A stretch of DNA of 25,964 bases, from positions 1 to 25,964 of the forward strand of contig JBFXAN010000085.1 of the NCBI GenBank assembly GCA_050184225.1, in the 5' to 3' direction. The notes beneath the pieces are model-generated. The model was not told the DNA's origin and made no database searches. It saw nothing but the letters and a program-made list of their open reading frames with translations. Position numbers and translations under genes: made by a program. Shown here piece by piece: positions 6,108 to 14,414 of this stretch. How positions within the stretch are numbered: position 1 is the first letter of the stretch; every line of letters begins with the position of its first letter. This DNA comes from JBFXAN01 sp050184225 (GTDB lineage: Bacteria > Chloroflexota > Dehalococcoidia > CAUJGQ01).

Positions 6108-6596
6108 GTGACCGTGTCCGACCATGACGAGCCGGCCGTGCGTCTCCAGCGCACGATCCCGGCGCCGCCGGAGCGGGTGTATCGCGCATGGCTGGAGCCA
6201 GAGATCATGCACCGCTGGTTCGCACCGGCGATCTTCCGCGTCAGCAAGGCCGAGGTCGACGAACGGGTCGGCGGCCGGTTCAGCGTGTGGCACCACGACG
6301 CCGACGGCAACGATGTCGGCGGCTTCGAGGCGACGATCGAGGAGTTGGTGCCGCACGAACGCATCGTGCTGGTGGGGCAGTTCGTCGGCCCGGACCGCAG
6401 CACCGATCCGGCGCTCGCGTCGCGACTGACCCTCACCTTCACCCCGGCCCCGAACGGCGGCACCCTGCTCCATCTGACCCACAAACATCTCGGCGGGCTG
6501 CGCGCCCACGCGCCCGAGATCGCCGACAACGTGCGCGTCGGCTGGGAATCCGCGCTCGACGCCCTCGCCACCGCGCTCGACAACACCGCGAAGTGA
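6108..6596 (+). CDS. AHSA1/START-domain (SRPBCC) protein
   Basis: A 162-residue SRPBCC-fold protein of the AHSA1 group (PF08327). Typical marks are the opening strand AVRLQRTIPAPPERVYRAWLEPEIMHRWF, GGRFSVWH in the central sheet, and the C-terminal helix VGWESALDALATAL that closes the hydrophobic cavity. These proteins bind hydrophobic ligands or assist conjugation. With an ArsR partner they often belong to stress or small-molecule response modules, but the ligand is not known. GTG 6108 is used; GTG 6114 is an alternative. It lies 5 bases after the ArsR stop, so co-transcription from the promoter at 5737-5765 is expected. Confidence 0.88.
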   Translation: MTVSDHDEPAVRLQRTIPAPPERVYRAWLEPEIMHRWFAPAIFRVSKAEVDERVGGRFSVWHHDADGNDVGGFEATIEELVPHERIVLVGQFVGPDRSTDPALASRLTLTFTPAPNGGTLLHLTHKHLGGLRAHAPEIADNVRVGWESALDALATALDNTAK

Positions 6597-6605
6597 GGAG
6601 TCCCC

Positions 6606-6644
6606 ATGAACCGCGTCGGGGTAGTACTGATGAACGACAATTGA
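6606..6644 (+). other. 12-codon open frame with its own ribosome site
   Basis: ATG 6606 to TGA 6644 encodes MNRVGVVLMNDN, preceded by GTGAGGAG and ending 3 bases before the GAGGAG of the PPOX gene. It could be a leader peptide coupling translation of the AHSA1 and PPOX genes, or the remains of a decayed gene. Its short length means chance cannot be excluded. Confidence 0.25.
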
Positions 6645-6658
6645 GAGGAGCGCTGACA

Positions 6659-7156
6659 ATGCGACCGAACGAGATCACCGAGGTCCTGAACCGTCCAATC
6701 AGCCAGGAGCTCCTGGCCCGAGACCTGACCCGGCTGGCCTACATCGCCAAAGACGGCACACCGCGGAACATCCCGATCGGGTTTACCTGGAACGGCTCGG
6801 AGATCGTCATGTGCACGGCGAAGAACGCGCCGAAGCTCCCTGCCCTGCGCCACAACCCGACGGTTGCCCTGACGATTGACACCGAGGTGCACCCGCCCAA
6901 GCTCCTGCTGATCCGCGGTCGGGCCGAGCTGGACGTCGTCGAAGGCATCCCGGATGAGTACCTCACGATGAACGGCAGCTACCAGATGACACCTGAGCAA
7001 CGCGTCGAGTGGGAGGCCGGGGTGCGCTCGCTCTACGACGGCATGGTCCGGATCGTCGTGACCCCGACCTGGGCGAAGCTGATCGACTTCGAGACGACCC
7101 TCCCGAGCCCGGTCGAAGAGCTGATCCGGCAGCGGGACGAACGTCAGCGTGCCTGA
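6659..7156 (+). CDS. PPOX-class (pyridoxamine 5'-phosphate oxidase-like) flavin/F420 protein
   Basis: A 165-residue split-barrel protein of the PNPOx-like superfamily (PF01243). Visible elements are the first strand LTRLAYIAKDGTPRNIPIGFTWNG, the phosphate-binding region MCTAKNAPKLPALRHNP, and the strand LLIRGRAELD. Members bind FMN, F420 or haem; the exact cofactor is not clear, although this architecture (short N-terminus, TPRNIPIGF) is common in FMN/F420-dependent reductases of actinobacterial and chloroflexal genomes. ATG 6659 has a strong GAGGAG ribosome site. It shares the ArsR operon. The last bases overlap the start of a truncated VOC frame. Confidence 0.85.
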   Translation: MRPNEITEVLNRPISQELLARDLTRLAYIAKDGTPRNIPIGFTWNGSEIVMCTAKNAPKLPALRHNPTVALTIDTEVHPPKLLLIRGRAELDVVEGIPDEYLTMNGSYQMTPEQRVEWEAGVRSLYDGMVRIVVTPTWAKLIDFETTLPSPVEELIRQRDERQRA

Positions 7157-7427
7157 GCGCCACAGTTGGCATCTGCACCAGCTATGCCATGCGCCGGCTG
7201 ACACCGAGGGCCTGCATCCCGTGCCGGCGAACCGGCTGGGTTTCCGGCACATCGCTGTCCAGGCTAATGGCATCATCACGATCGTCGACGGACTGCGAGA
7301 CAAAGGCTTTGAGACGGCCGGCGAGGTCCGTGATTTCGAGGCCCCCGAGCGGCTCCGCTATGTCCGCGGTCCTGAAGGACTGTTCGACGAGCGCGACGAG
7401 CAGATCGCCTCCGAGGGAGCGAGCTAG
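7149..7427 (+). pseudogene. Truncated VOC/glyoxalase-like gene
   Basis: The 92-codon frame ends with the second half of a vicinal-oxygen-chelate domain: GFRHIAVQANGIITIVDGLRDKG, then YVRGPEGLFDERDEQIA. The sequence has the H (RHIAV) and E (DERDEQ) positions of the metal-bearing strands, but the first beta-alpha-beta-beta-beta module is missing. The first 30 residues do not resemble the family. It is therefore probably a decayed remnant; a short solo module acting as a dimer is less likely. The stop is followed within one base by the right copy of a 28-bp repeat, so an IS-related rearrangement may have caused the truncation. Confidence 0.6.
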
Positions 7428-7455
7428 GTTCCGTTGACGAGTTTACGTGAGCCAG
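7428..7455 (+). repeat. 28-bp direct repeat, right copy (IS-end-like)
   Basis: GTTCCGTTGACGAGTTT followed by ACGTGAGCCAG, 24 of 28 bases identical to 5647-5674. No transposase sequence adjoins this copy. The 126 bases between the repeat and the SDR start at 7582 show no clear gene or promoter. Confidence 0.6.
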
Positions 7456-7581
7456 GGGTGCCGATCGTACCCTGTGCCGTATCCTGGTTCGCGACGGTTA
7501 GTCATCACGTCGGAGAGTGGTTCTACCCGCCTTCAATGTCCGAACGGTCATGATCAGTCCAACAAATGGGAACGGCACGGC

Positions 7582-8340
7582 ATGAACGAGAGCAAGAAAG
7601 TCGCGCTGGTCACGGGTGCCGGTAGCGGCATTGGTCGGGCCACCGCGGTTGCGCTGCTGGAGGCAGGGTATCATGTCGTCCTGGCGGGCCGGCGCCGCGA
7701 GCGGCTGGAGCAGACCGCCCAGGACGCCGGACCGCTGGCGTCACGAACTCTTGTGGTGCCGGCCGATGTAGGCGACCCGGCGTCGGTTCGCGCTCTCTTC
7801 ACCGCCACCGCCGATGCGTTCGGACGCCTGGACGTCCTGTTTAATAACGCCGGCACCGGTGCCCCCGCGGTGCCGCTCGAGGAACTGACCTATGAGCAAT
7901 GGCGGGCGGTCGTCGACGTCAACCTGACCGGCGCCTTTCTCTGCACTCAAGCGGCCTTCCGGCTGATGAAGCAGCAGACGCCGCCGGGTGGCCGCATCAT
8001 CAACAACGGCTCCATCTCGGCGCACGCACCCCGACCCAACTCCGCGCCGTACACCGCCACCAAGCATGCGCTCACCGGGCTGACCAAGGCAACGGCCCTC
8101 GACGGCCGCGCCCACGCCATCGCCTGCGGCCAGATCGACATCGGCAATGCGGCCACCGATCTGACGGCGCGCATGTCACACGGCGTCCCCCAGGCGTATG
8201 GCGCCGTCGCGGTCGAGCCGACCATGAACGTGCATGACGTGGCAAACGCGGTCGTCTACATGGCGACATTGCCACTTGATGCGAACGTGCTGTTCATGAC
8301 CGTCATGGCCACCACGATGCCTTTCGTCGGGAGAGGGTAG
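7582..8340 (+). CDS. Short-chain dehydrogenase/reductase (SDR)
   Basis: A 252-residue classical SDR. The NAD(P) glycine motif TGAGSGIG is at the N-terminus, the arginine-rich GRRRERL after the second strand favours NADP, and there is an NNAG motif and a catalytic set of Ser (NNGSIS) and YTATK. It would oxidise a secondary alcohol or reduce a carbonyl, often on CoA or lipid substrates. ATG 7582 is preferred because the upstream extension to 7447 lacks family sequence and crosses the repeat end. The C-terminus (MATTMPFVGRG) is as in many SDRs of unknown substrate. It converges on the carboxyltransferase gene, with 18 bases between stops and no obvious terminator. Confidence 0.92.
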   Translation: MNESKKVALVTGAGSGIGRATAVALLEAGYHVVLAGRRRERLEQTAQDAGPLASRTLVVPADVGDPASVRALFTATADAFGRLDVLFNNAGTGAPAVPLEELTYEQWRAVVDVNLTGAFLCTQAAFRLMKQQTPPGGRIINNGSISAHAPRPNSAPYTATKHALTGLTKATALDGRAHAIACGQIDIGNAATDLTARMSHGVPQAYGAVAVEPTMNVHDVANAVVYMATLPLDANVLFMTVMATTMPFVGRG

Positions 8341-8358
8341 CCCGTACCGATCGCGTCG

Positions 8359-9966
8359 TCAGGGCCGAACGGCCCGCTTTGGTCGCTGTGCCAATTCCTG
8401 CAGCATCGGCTGGGCGAGCTTGACGAAGGCGCAGGCAAGCCGGCGCGTGTCGCGTGGGTCGATCAAGTCGATCACGTCAAAGTGGTGCGCCGCTTTCATC
8501 GGCGAACGCATCCTGAGCAACCGTTCTTCGATCATCTCGCGATGCGCTTCCGGGTCCGGCGCCGCTTCGATTTCGCGTCGATAGGCGGCGGCGACACCGC
8601 CCTCAATCGGAATACCGCCCCACTCACCGGCGGGCCAGCCAAACCGGAGGTTGAGGCCGTCCGGATGGCCGAGGCTGTTCGGCGCATCCGCCGCCACGCC
8701 GTACGACTTCCGGATGTTGAACTCGACCTTGGGCACCTGCGCCTCCGCGCTCGCGATCAATGCCCGGACACCGCGCCGCATCGTCGCCTTGCGTTCCGCC
8801 GCCGAGCCGAGCATGAAGCCGGGCATGTCGAGAAAGATCACAACCGGCAGGTTGAACGTGTCGCAGAGGTCGACGAAGTGCGCGTACTTGTCGGCAGCGT
8901 CGCCGTCCATCGCCCCGGCGAGGACCAGCGGGTCGTTGCCCAACACGCCCACGCTGTATCCGTCGAGACGGGCGAAACCGGTGATCAACGAGCCGCCCCA
9001 GTAGCGGCGCATTTCGAAGAACTCACCATTATCGACGACCAGCCGGATCAGCTTGCGTGGATCGTAGGGCCGGCGCCGGTCGGTCGGCATGAATGTCAGC
9101 AACTCCTCGACACGCCGGTTCGGATCGTCCCCGGTCTCCACCCGCGGGGCAACCGCATTGGTCGTGTTCGGTAGGTAAGAGAGGAATGCCTTGATCTGGG
9201 CAAAGGCGTCCTCTTCGTTCTCCGCTTCGTTGTCGACCTGGCCGCTCGTGCGGACGTGCATCCGCGTGCCGCCGAGATCCTCCTTGCTGGTTTCCTCACC
9301 TGTCGCACGCTTCACCACTGGAGGGCCGGATGGGAAGATCTGTGACTGACCCTTGATCATCACCGTGAAGTGCGAAAGCAGCGCGTAGGCCGCCGGTGCC
9401 CCGGCGACCGAGCCCATGATCCCGGCCGCGACCGGCACGCGGGCGAGCAGCCGCACCGACCGGTGCCACTGCGCGCCGCTCGGCAAACCCATATGTCCCT
9501 GCGCCTCATCCGACTTCGAGCTGTGTCCCACCCCTTCGATCAGTTGCACGTAGGGGATGCCGTATTGCAGCGCCAACGGCTGGGTGAACTGCGCCGCCCC
9601 TTTGTGGACGTTGTGTGGGCTGCCGCCTGAGATTGTAAAGTCATCGCCGCCGATCGCCACCGCTCGACCGTCGATCGTGCCGAGGCCCATCACGTAGGCG
9701 CCCGGCGTAAAGGCGATCAGATTGCCGTGCTCGTCATACTCCGGGGCGCCGGCCAGCGGACCCGCCTCGATGAAGCTGCCAGGGTCGACGAACTTCTCGA
9801 TGCGTTCTCGAATCGTGAAGCGGCCGCCGTCGTGCTGTCGCTTGATCCGGTCTGGCCCGCCCATCTCCCTGGCGAGGCCCTTGATGTATTCGATCTCCTC
9901 GACCGCGTAGTCAAATGACATTCCCGGCTTCCAGCTCTCGCGCGTTGGGTCGATTGGCATCGTCAT
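8359..9966 (-). CDS. Acyl-CoA carboxylase carboxyltransferase (beta) subunit
   Basis: A 535-residue carboxyltransferase of the PccB/MmdA type (PF01039) with two crotonase-like halves. The N-terminal half starts with RIKRQHDGGRFTIRERIEKF and shows the biotin-side loop IEGVGHSSKSDEAQGHMG; the C-terminal half has DMPGFMLGSAAERKATMRRG and FGWPAGEWGGIPIEGG in place of the usual WP-x-x-x-G-x-MGPEG loop. The enzyme would transfer CO2 from carboxybiotin to an acyl-CoA. No biotin carboxylase or BCCP gene is in the window, so partners lie elsewhere or it serves another function. AAAGGAGG precedes the start; ATG 9966 or ATG 9960 (better spacing) are both possible. It is the last gene of a minus-strand set with the MaoC-like and ThDP genes. 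Confidence 0.9.
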   Translation of the reverse strand: MTMPIDPTRESWKPGMSFDYAVEEIEYIKGLAREMGGPDRIKRQHDGGRFTIRERIEKFVDPGSFIEAGPLAGAPEYDEHGNLIAFTPGAYVMGLGTIDGRAVAIGGDDFTISGGSPHNVHKGAAQFTQPLALQYGIPYVQLIEGVGHSSKSDEAQGHMGLPSGAQWHRSVRLLARVPVAAGIMGSVAGAPAAYALLSHFTVMIKGQSQIFPSGPPVVKRATGEETSKEDLGGTRMHVRTSGQVDNEAENEEDAFAQIKAFLSYLPNTTNAVAPRVETGDDPNRRVEELLTFMPTDRRRPYDPRKLIRLVVDNGEFFEMRRYWGGSLITGFARLDGYSVGVLGNDPLVLAGAMDGDAADKYAHFVDLCDTFNLPVVIFLDMPGFMLGSAAERKATMRRGVRALIASAEAQVPKVEFNIRKSYGVAADAPNSLGHPDGLNLRFGWPAGEWGGIPIEGGVAAAYRREIEAAPDPEAHREMIEERLLRMRSPMKAAHHFDVIDLIDPRDTRRLACAFVKLAQPMLQELAQRPKRAVRP

Positions 9967-10130
9967 CGTCCTCCTTTAGGGCGTGATGACATCGTCGGAG
10001 GGGTGCCGCTCACCGCCCGATAGCATTTCCGGGCATCCGGGCACTTCGTCAAGCACTTCAGCGTGGTCAATGTCGGTTGTCGGTTCGAAGGTATGGCTGC
10101 CAGGCGGCCAACCTTCCTCCATGATCCGAG

Positions 10131-10955
10131 CTACGCGCGCACGACGCTACCCTCGGCGACCAGCACCACGGTCCCGTCGACCTTCTCGACCCGCGCCAGC
10201 ACCGTGTCGCGCGACGGATCATCCGCGTCCGGCCCGCCGATGCCCGCTGTCACCCGGATCGTCTCGGCGGGCCAGAGCACATTCGTGAACTTGACCAGCA
10301 GCCGTCCACCACGCGCCCACCGCTCGCCGAGCGCGGCGTCCAGCACCTCGCCCACGTAGCCCATCGTCATGCGTCCACCGACGACAACGTCACGAAAGCC
10401 AAGCGCGCGGGATTGCTCCTTGTCCGAGTGGTAGTTCTTCGAGCCGTGGAAAAACTCACCGCACATCTCCAGCGTGACCGTCCGCTCCAGTGTCGCCAGC
10501 ACGCTCGTCATCTGGGGCGCGGGCCGTGCCGCCCCCTCCTTGCTCGCCGGATCGCGCAGTTCCACGACCTCGGAGGACGGGTCGTCCAGGAGAAAGCTCT
10601 GGTGATGGCGCTGCGTCGAGACTGCCTGTCCGTTCGGGTCGCGCAGGACCGTTTCCGTGAGGAGGATCGTTCGGTCGCGGCGAGGATAGATGTCAACCAC
10701 CTGCTGGTCCACCGTGTAGGAAACGCCCTCCGCCAGCGGCTGATGGAACTCCCACTCCTGGCGCAGCCAGAGGTGACCGCGCTGCTGCGAGAAGAGCAGC
10801 GTCCGCTCGGCCGCGTTCGCCAGCATCTGTGGCACGTTCGGCCGCGGCTCAACAGCCAGCCCGCCGCGGTAGAACGACAACAACTCGGGCGTGACCGTCC
10901 ACATCCGCTGTGGGATCACCTGTCCGACATACGGCTCGTCTCGTGTCTGCGTCAT
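10131..10955 (-). CDS. Double-hotdog MaoC-like dehydratase/hydratase
   Basis: A 274-residue protein with two hotdog folds, as in type-2 enoyl-CoA hydratases and mesaconyl-CoA hydratases. The N-terminal half (about 1-145) contains the FAS1-type dehydratase pattern LRQEWEFHQPLAEG and VSTQRHHQSFLL. The C-terminal half bears GSKNYHSDKEQSRALGFRDV, close to the hydratase-2 signature (D-x4-H). Here the Asp position is Lys or Asn, so the active pair may differ. It would hydrate or dehydrate a 2-enoyl/3-hydroxyacyl-CoA. ATG 10955 is chosen for its GGAG at 6-base spacing; ATG 10967 has none. The gap to the carboxyltransferase start (164 bases) holds nothing recognisable. Confidence 0.8.
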   Translation of the reverse strand: MTQTRDEPYVGQVIPQRMWTVTPELLSFYRGGLAVEPRPNVPQMLANAAERTLLFSQQRGHLWLRQEWEFHQPLAEGVSYTVDQQVVDIYPRRDRTILLTETVLRDPNGQAVSTQRHHQSFLLDDPSSEVVELRDPASKEGAARPAPQMTSVLATLERTVTLEMCGEFFHGSKNYHSDKEQSRALGFRDVVVGGRMTMGYVGEVLDAALGERWARGGRLLVKFTNVLWPAETIRVTAGIGGPDADDPSRDTVLARVEKVDGTVVLVAEGSVVRA

Positions 10956-11058
10956 GCTCCGCTCCATTCCGCCATCTCGTCAACGATGGTCGCAACGCCT
11001 TGCCGCCCTCGCGGCAGCCATCCGTCGCCATACTCAAGCGCGCGGTCGATAGTGCGCG

Positions 11059-12696
11059 TCAGCGGCCGAACATCGAATAGGCGTAGTCCTGCTGCGTAAT
11101 GAACTCCAGCAGCGCCGGCCGGCCCTGTTGCGTCTGCTCCACCCCACGGCGGATCGCCGGCACGATCTCCCCCGGTTCCGTCACCCGCTCGCCATAGCCG
11201 CCCAGCGCCCGCGCGAAGTCAGCGTAGTGGCCGCTGATATCCGTGCTCCGGTACTTCTCCGTCGCCGTGCGCATCACCGGCAGCTCGATCGCCATCGAGA
11301 AGTTGTTGAACAGGATCGACAGAATCGGGATGCGCTCGCGCGCCGCCGTCTCGAAATCCATACCGGTGAAGCCGATCGCGGCATCACCCCAGACGTTGAT
11401 GCAGAGTTTCTCCGGGTGCGCGAGCTTCGCCCCCATCGCCAACCCCAGCCCATACCCCAGCTGCGTCGTCTTGCCCCAGCCGATGTAGGAGAGCGGCACA
11501 TCGCTCACCCAGAACGGCGACAACTGGTCGCGCGGACTGCCGGCGTCGTGCGTGATGATCGTGTTGGCGGTGTCCACCGTCTGCATCAGGTCGCGGATGA
11601 TCCGATACGGCCAGAGCGGCGTCTCCTCTGAGTCGAGCTTCGGCTGCCACTGCGCCATCCAGCGCGCCCGTACCGAGGCGATCTCCTTCGCCACGGCCGC
11701 CGCCCGGCCGCGCGGACCACCCAGTCGCTCCTTGACCGCCGCCACCAGCGCCTCGAGCGTCAGCGCCGCGTCTCCGGCGAGGGCATAGTCGGCAGGGAGG
11801 TCTTTCTGAAGGTCGCCCGGGTCGAGCGTCGCGTGAACGATCGTCTTGCCCTTCGGCATGGCGATGCCGTAGCTGGTCGGAGCGAAGCTACAGCCGATGC
11901 CGAATATCACATCGCTCTCTTGCAGGAAGTGATAGACCGGTTCCGGCACCGCCCGTCCGCCCGAGCCGAGCGCGAGGGGGTGCGTTTCCGGGAAGGCACT
12001 CTTGCCCTGGAGGCTGGTCGTGACCGGCGCTTCCAGCAGTTCGGCCAGTGCACGCAATGCCGCCCATCCCTTGGCGTAGTGCACCCCTTGCCCGGCGTAG
12101 ATCACCGGCCGTTCCGCCGCCACCAGCACATCGGCAGCCGCCTCAACGTCGCGGGCATCCGGCGCGGAGCGCACCCGCGAACTGGGGCGATAGCTCAGCG
12201 GCTCGGCGACCTCCTCAGCGAACAGGTCGGCCGGGATTTCGACGAGCGCGGGGCGGGGCCGTCCGTTCTTTGCCTGGGTGAATGCCCGGCGCAGCGCGGC
12301 AGGGACGCTCGCCGCCGTCGTGACCTGCTCCGCCGATTTGGTGACGTGCTGAAAATTGAGGAAGGCGTTGAAGTTGGGCGGGACGTTCGTGAGCGTACGC
12401 GGGTAGCCGGCGGGGAGCACGACGATCGGTACAGAGTCGCCGTAGGCCTGCGCGACGCCGCCGAAGGCGTTCTCCGTCCCTGGTCCCTGCTGCATACAGA
12501 AGACGCCGATCCGGTCGCCGGAGGTGACGCGGCTGACGGCATCGGCCATATGCAGGCCGGTTCGCTCCTGCCGGACGATGATCGTGCGGATGTCGACCGC
12601 CGCCGCCGCCTCGATAATCGGGTTCACCGGATAGCCGATCAGGAACTCGACACCCTCGCGCTTCAGGACTTCCGCCACTGCCTGTGCTACCTTCAT
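11059..12696 (-). CDS. Thiamine-diphosphate-dependent enzyme (acetolactate synthase/decarboxylase/lyase family)
   Basis: A 545-residue three-domain ThDP enzyme. The Pyr domain (about 1-170) has the catalytic glutamate in RQERTG (Glu44), the middle domain (about 185-320) contains VIYAGQGVHYAKGW, and the PP domain has WGDAAIGF (GDA from residue 437) to the FNN at about 463-465, the Mg-ThDP binding motif. The family includes acetolactate synthase, oxalyl-CoA decarboxylase, 2-hydroxyacyl-CoA lyase and benzoylformate decarboxylase; sequence alone does not tell which. The neighbours (MaoC, carboxyltransferase, CoA-transferases) make a 2-hydroxyacyl-CoA lyase or oxalyl-CoA type activity attractive, as inference. 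ATG 12696 is used with AAAGGAG eight bases upstream; the extended 654-residue reading is unlikely. Confidence 0.88.
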   Translation of the reverse strand: MKVAQAVAEVLKREGVEFLIGYPVNPIIEAAAAVDIRTIIVRQERTGLHMADAVSRVTSGDRIGVFCMQQGPGTENAFGGVAQAYGDSVPIVVLPAGYPRTLTNVPPNFNAFLNFQHVTKSAEQVTTAASVPAALRRAFTQAKNGRPRPALVEIPADLFAEEVAEPLSYRPSSRVRSAPDARDVEAAADVLVAAERPVIYAGQGVHYAKGWAALRALAELLEAPVTTSLQGKSAFPETHPLALGSGGRAVPEPVYHFLQESDVIFGIGCSFAPTSYGIAMPKGKTIVHATLDPGDLQKDLPADYALAGDAALTLEALVAAVKERLGGPRGRAAAVAKEIASVRARWMAQWQPKLDSEETPLWPYRIIRDLMQTVDTANTIITHDAGSPRDQLSPFWVSDVPLSYIGWGKTTQLGYGLGLAMGAKLAHPEKLCINVWGDAAIGFTGMDFETAARERIPILSILFNNFSMAIELPVMRTATEKYRSTDISGHYADFARALGGYGERVTEPGEIVPAIRRGVEQTQQGRPALLEFITQQDYAYSMFGR

Positions 12697-12923
12697 CCCT
12701 CGTCTCCTTTGTGCACCGGCCCCTGGCTCACCCGCGTTCACCCAGTCCGGCGCTCGATACCCGCGCCCCGTGATCTCGTCGTCGAGCATCTCCTTGTGCG
12801 ATGGCCTGACGCCTGCGGCGACATGGACCGCCGTGGAGAAACCATTGCACGTCGGAGACATTCTAGCGTAGCGACCGGCAGCAGTGAGGGAGCGCCGCGC
12901 TGCCGCCCCGGTAACCGTCCCGC

Positions 12924-12929
12924 TACGAT
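12924..12929 (+). promoter_or_regulatory. Candidate -10 box of the MFS gene
   Basis: TACGAT ends 6 bases before ATG 12936, which has no Shine-Dalgarno. The geometry fits a leaderless transcript, as seen in the ArsR case. The 239-base divergent spacer 12697-12935 shows no other obvious signal, and the -35 region is weak. Confidence 0.35.
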
Positions 12930-12935
12930 AGCGCC

Positions 12936-14195
12936 ATGGCACAGCCCGACCGTGCGAAACTTGGAGCCCTCCAGCCGGCGGCGCAGCCGGCGCCGGCCGG
13001 AATCTTCGCCGCGCTGCGCGCACCCGGCTACCCGCGCCTCTGGACCAGCGGCTGGCTCTGGAACCTCACCCGCTGGATGGCCGTCTTCCTCGCCAGCTAC
13101 CTCATCAATCAGCGCACCGGGTCGCCCCTGCTCGTCCAGCTGGGCGGGGCCGCCTTCTACACCCCGATCCTGCTCGGCGGCGCGCTTGGCGGGGTGATCT
13201 CCGACCGCTTCGACCGGCGCATCGCCCTGATGACCCAACTGGCGATCCTGATTCCGGTCACCGGATTGATGGGGGTGCTCACACTGGCCGACCGCCTGCC
13301 GATCTGGCTGCTGTTCCCGTTCATGTTCGTGGTCGGGGCGGGGTGGGTCGTGGACATGACCAGCCGGCGGGCGCTGGTGTTCGACATGGTCGGCGCGGAG
13401 CGAATCACGAACGCGATGGCCCTCGAAGCGATGTCCCAGACCGGCGGCGCGATGCTCGGCAACCTCCTAGGCGGCGCCGTGATCAACTTCGTCGGCATCG
13501 GCCAGACCTTTCTGGCGATGGCAGCCGTCTACGCCATCGCCTGGCTGTGCCTGGTCGGCCTGCCGCCGGTGCCGCGCGGCCACGTCCCAACCAGCGGCAG
13601 CTCAGTCCGGGCCGACCTGGTTGCAGGGTTCCGCTACGTCCGAGGTCAGCGGATCCTGCTGGGCGTTCTTGGCGTCACAGTGCTGGTCAACTGCTTTTAC
13701 TATCCGTACCAGCCACTCGTGCCGGTCGTGGCCGACCGCATGCAGGTCAACGCGTTCTGGGCCGGGCTCCTGGCAGCCTCGGCCGGTGTCGGTTCGTTGG
13801 GCGCCGTCTCGCTGATCGCCGCCAATCGCCGGCAGCGACGCGGCTGGACCTACCTCGGTGGGGCGGCGCTGGCGCTCGCCGGTGTCCTCGTCTTCGCCGC
13901 ATCGAGCCGGTACGCCGTCGCCCTCGTGGGACTGATCATCGCCGGAGCCGGACAGGCGTGCTTCAACACGATGCAGGGCACGATCACCCTCGCCAGCGCC
14001 ACGCCGGCGATGCGCGGCCGGGCGCTCGGGGTCATCAGCATGGGCATCGGTGTGCTGCCTGTTTCACTGCCGCTTGTTGGACTCGCCGCCCAGGTCGCCG
14101 GTCCCCAAGCCGCGCTGCTGGGCACAACCTTGCTGGGTCTGATCCTGCTCGCCCTCTGGACGATCCGCTCCACTGACCTGCGCGCCGTCACGTAA
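12936..14195 (+). CDS. MFS transporter (EntS/MFS_3-like exporter)
   Basis: A 419-residue integral membrane protein with 10-12 hydrophobic helices arranged in two halves around a short cytoplasmic linker (about 205-225). The motif after TM2 GGVISDRFDRRIALM is the A-motif of the major facilitator superfamily, and the ASLRAP-like start (FAALRAPGYPRLW) is typical of the EntS-like MFS_3 group of effluxers. It likely exports a small molecule, drug or metabolite by proton antiport. It is divergent from the ThDP enzyme and followed 219 bases later by an SDR on the same strand. The intergenic 14196-14414 shows no clear gene or promoter other than the SDR ribosome site. Confidence 0.9.
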   Translation: MAQPDRAKLGALQPAAQPAPAGIFAALRAPGYPRLWTSGWLWNLTRWMAVFLASYLINQRTGSPLLVQLGGAAFYTPILLGGALGGVISDRFDRRIALMTQLAILIPVTGLMGVLTLADRLPIWLLFPFMFVVGAGWVVDMTSRRALVFDMVGAERITNAMALEAMSQTGGAMLGNLLGGAVINFVGIGQTFLAMAAVYAIAWLCLVGLPPVPRGHVPTSGSSVRADLVAGFRYVRGQRILLGVLGVTVLVNCFYYPYQPLVPVVADRMQVNAFWAGLLAASAGVGSLGAVSLIAANRRQRRGWTYLGGAALALAGVLVFAASSRYAVALVGLIIAGAGQACFNTMQGTITLASATPAMRGRALGVISMGIGVLPVSLPLVGLAAQVAGPQAALLGTTLLGLILLALWTIRSTDLRAVT

Positions 14196-14414
14196 GGCAC
14201 AACCTGGCAACCTTGGTGACGTACGGGGCGACCCTGAGCGAACCGATATCCCGTACCATGTCCGTCGGATCGAACGCGCCGACGGCTCTACCAGCGGAGA
14301 CTTCCGCCATTGGCGCGGTTGAGCGCGGCGCGCGTGACCACCTGACTCGTCTGAGCGCGCAGAGCGGGCGGACGACCAGCGCGGGAGATCAGTGAAGGAG
14401 AAGGAGGCGGCGGG

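Noticed and set aside
11833..13197. A 454-codon plus-strand frame opposite the ThDP enzyme
   Set aside because: Antisense shadow; the minus strand shows ThDP motifs in order and a ribosome site, and the end of the frame overlaps the MFS gene out of frame.
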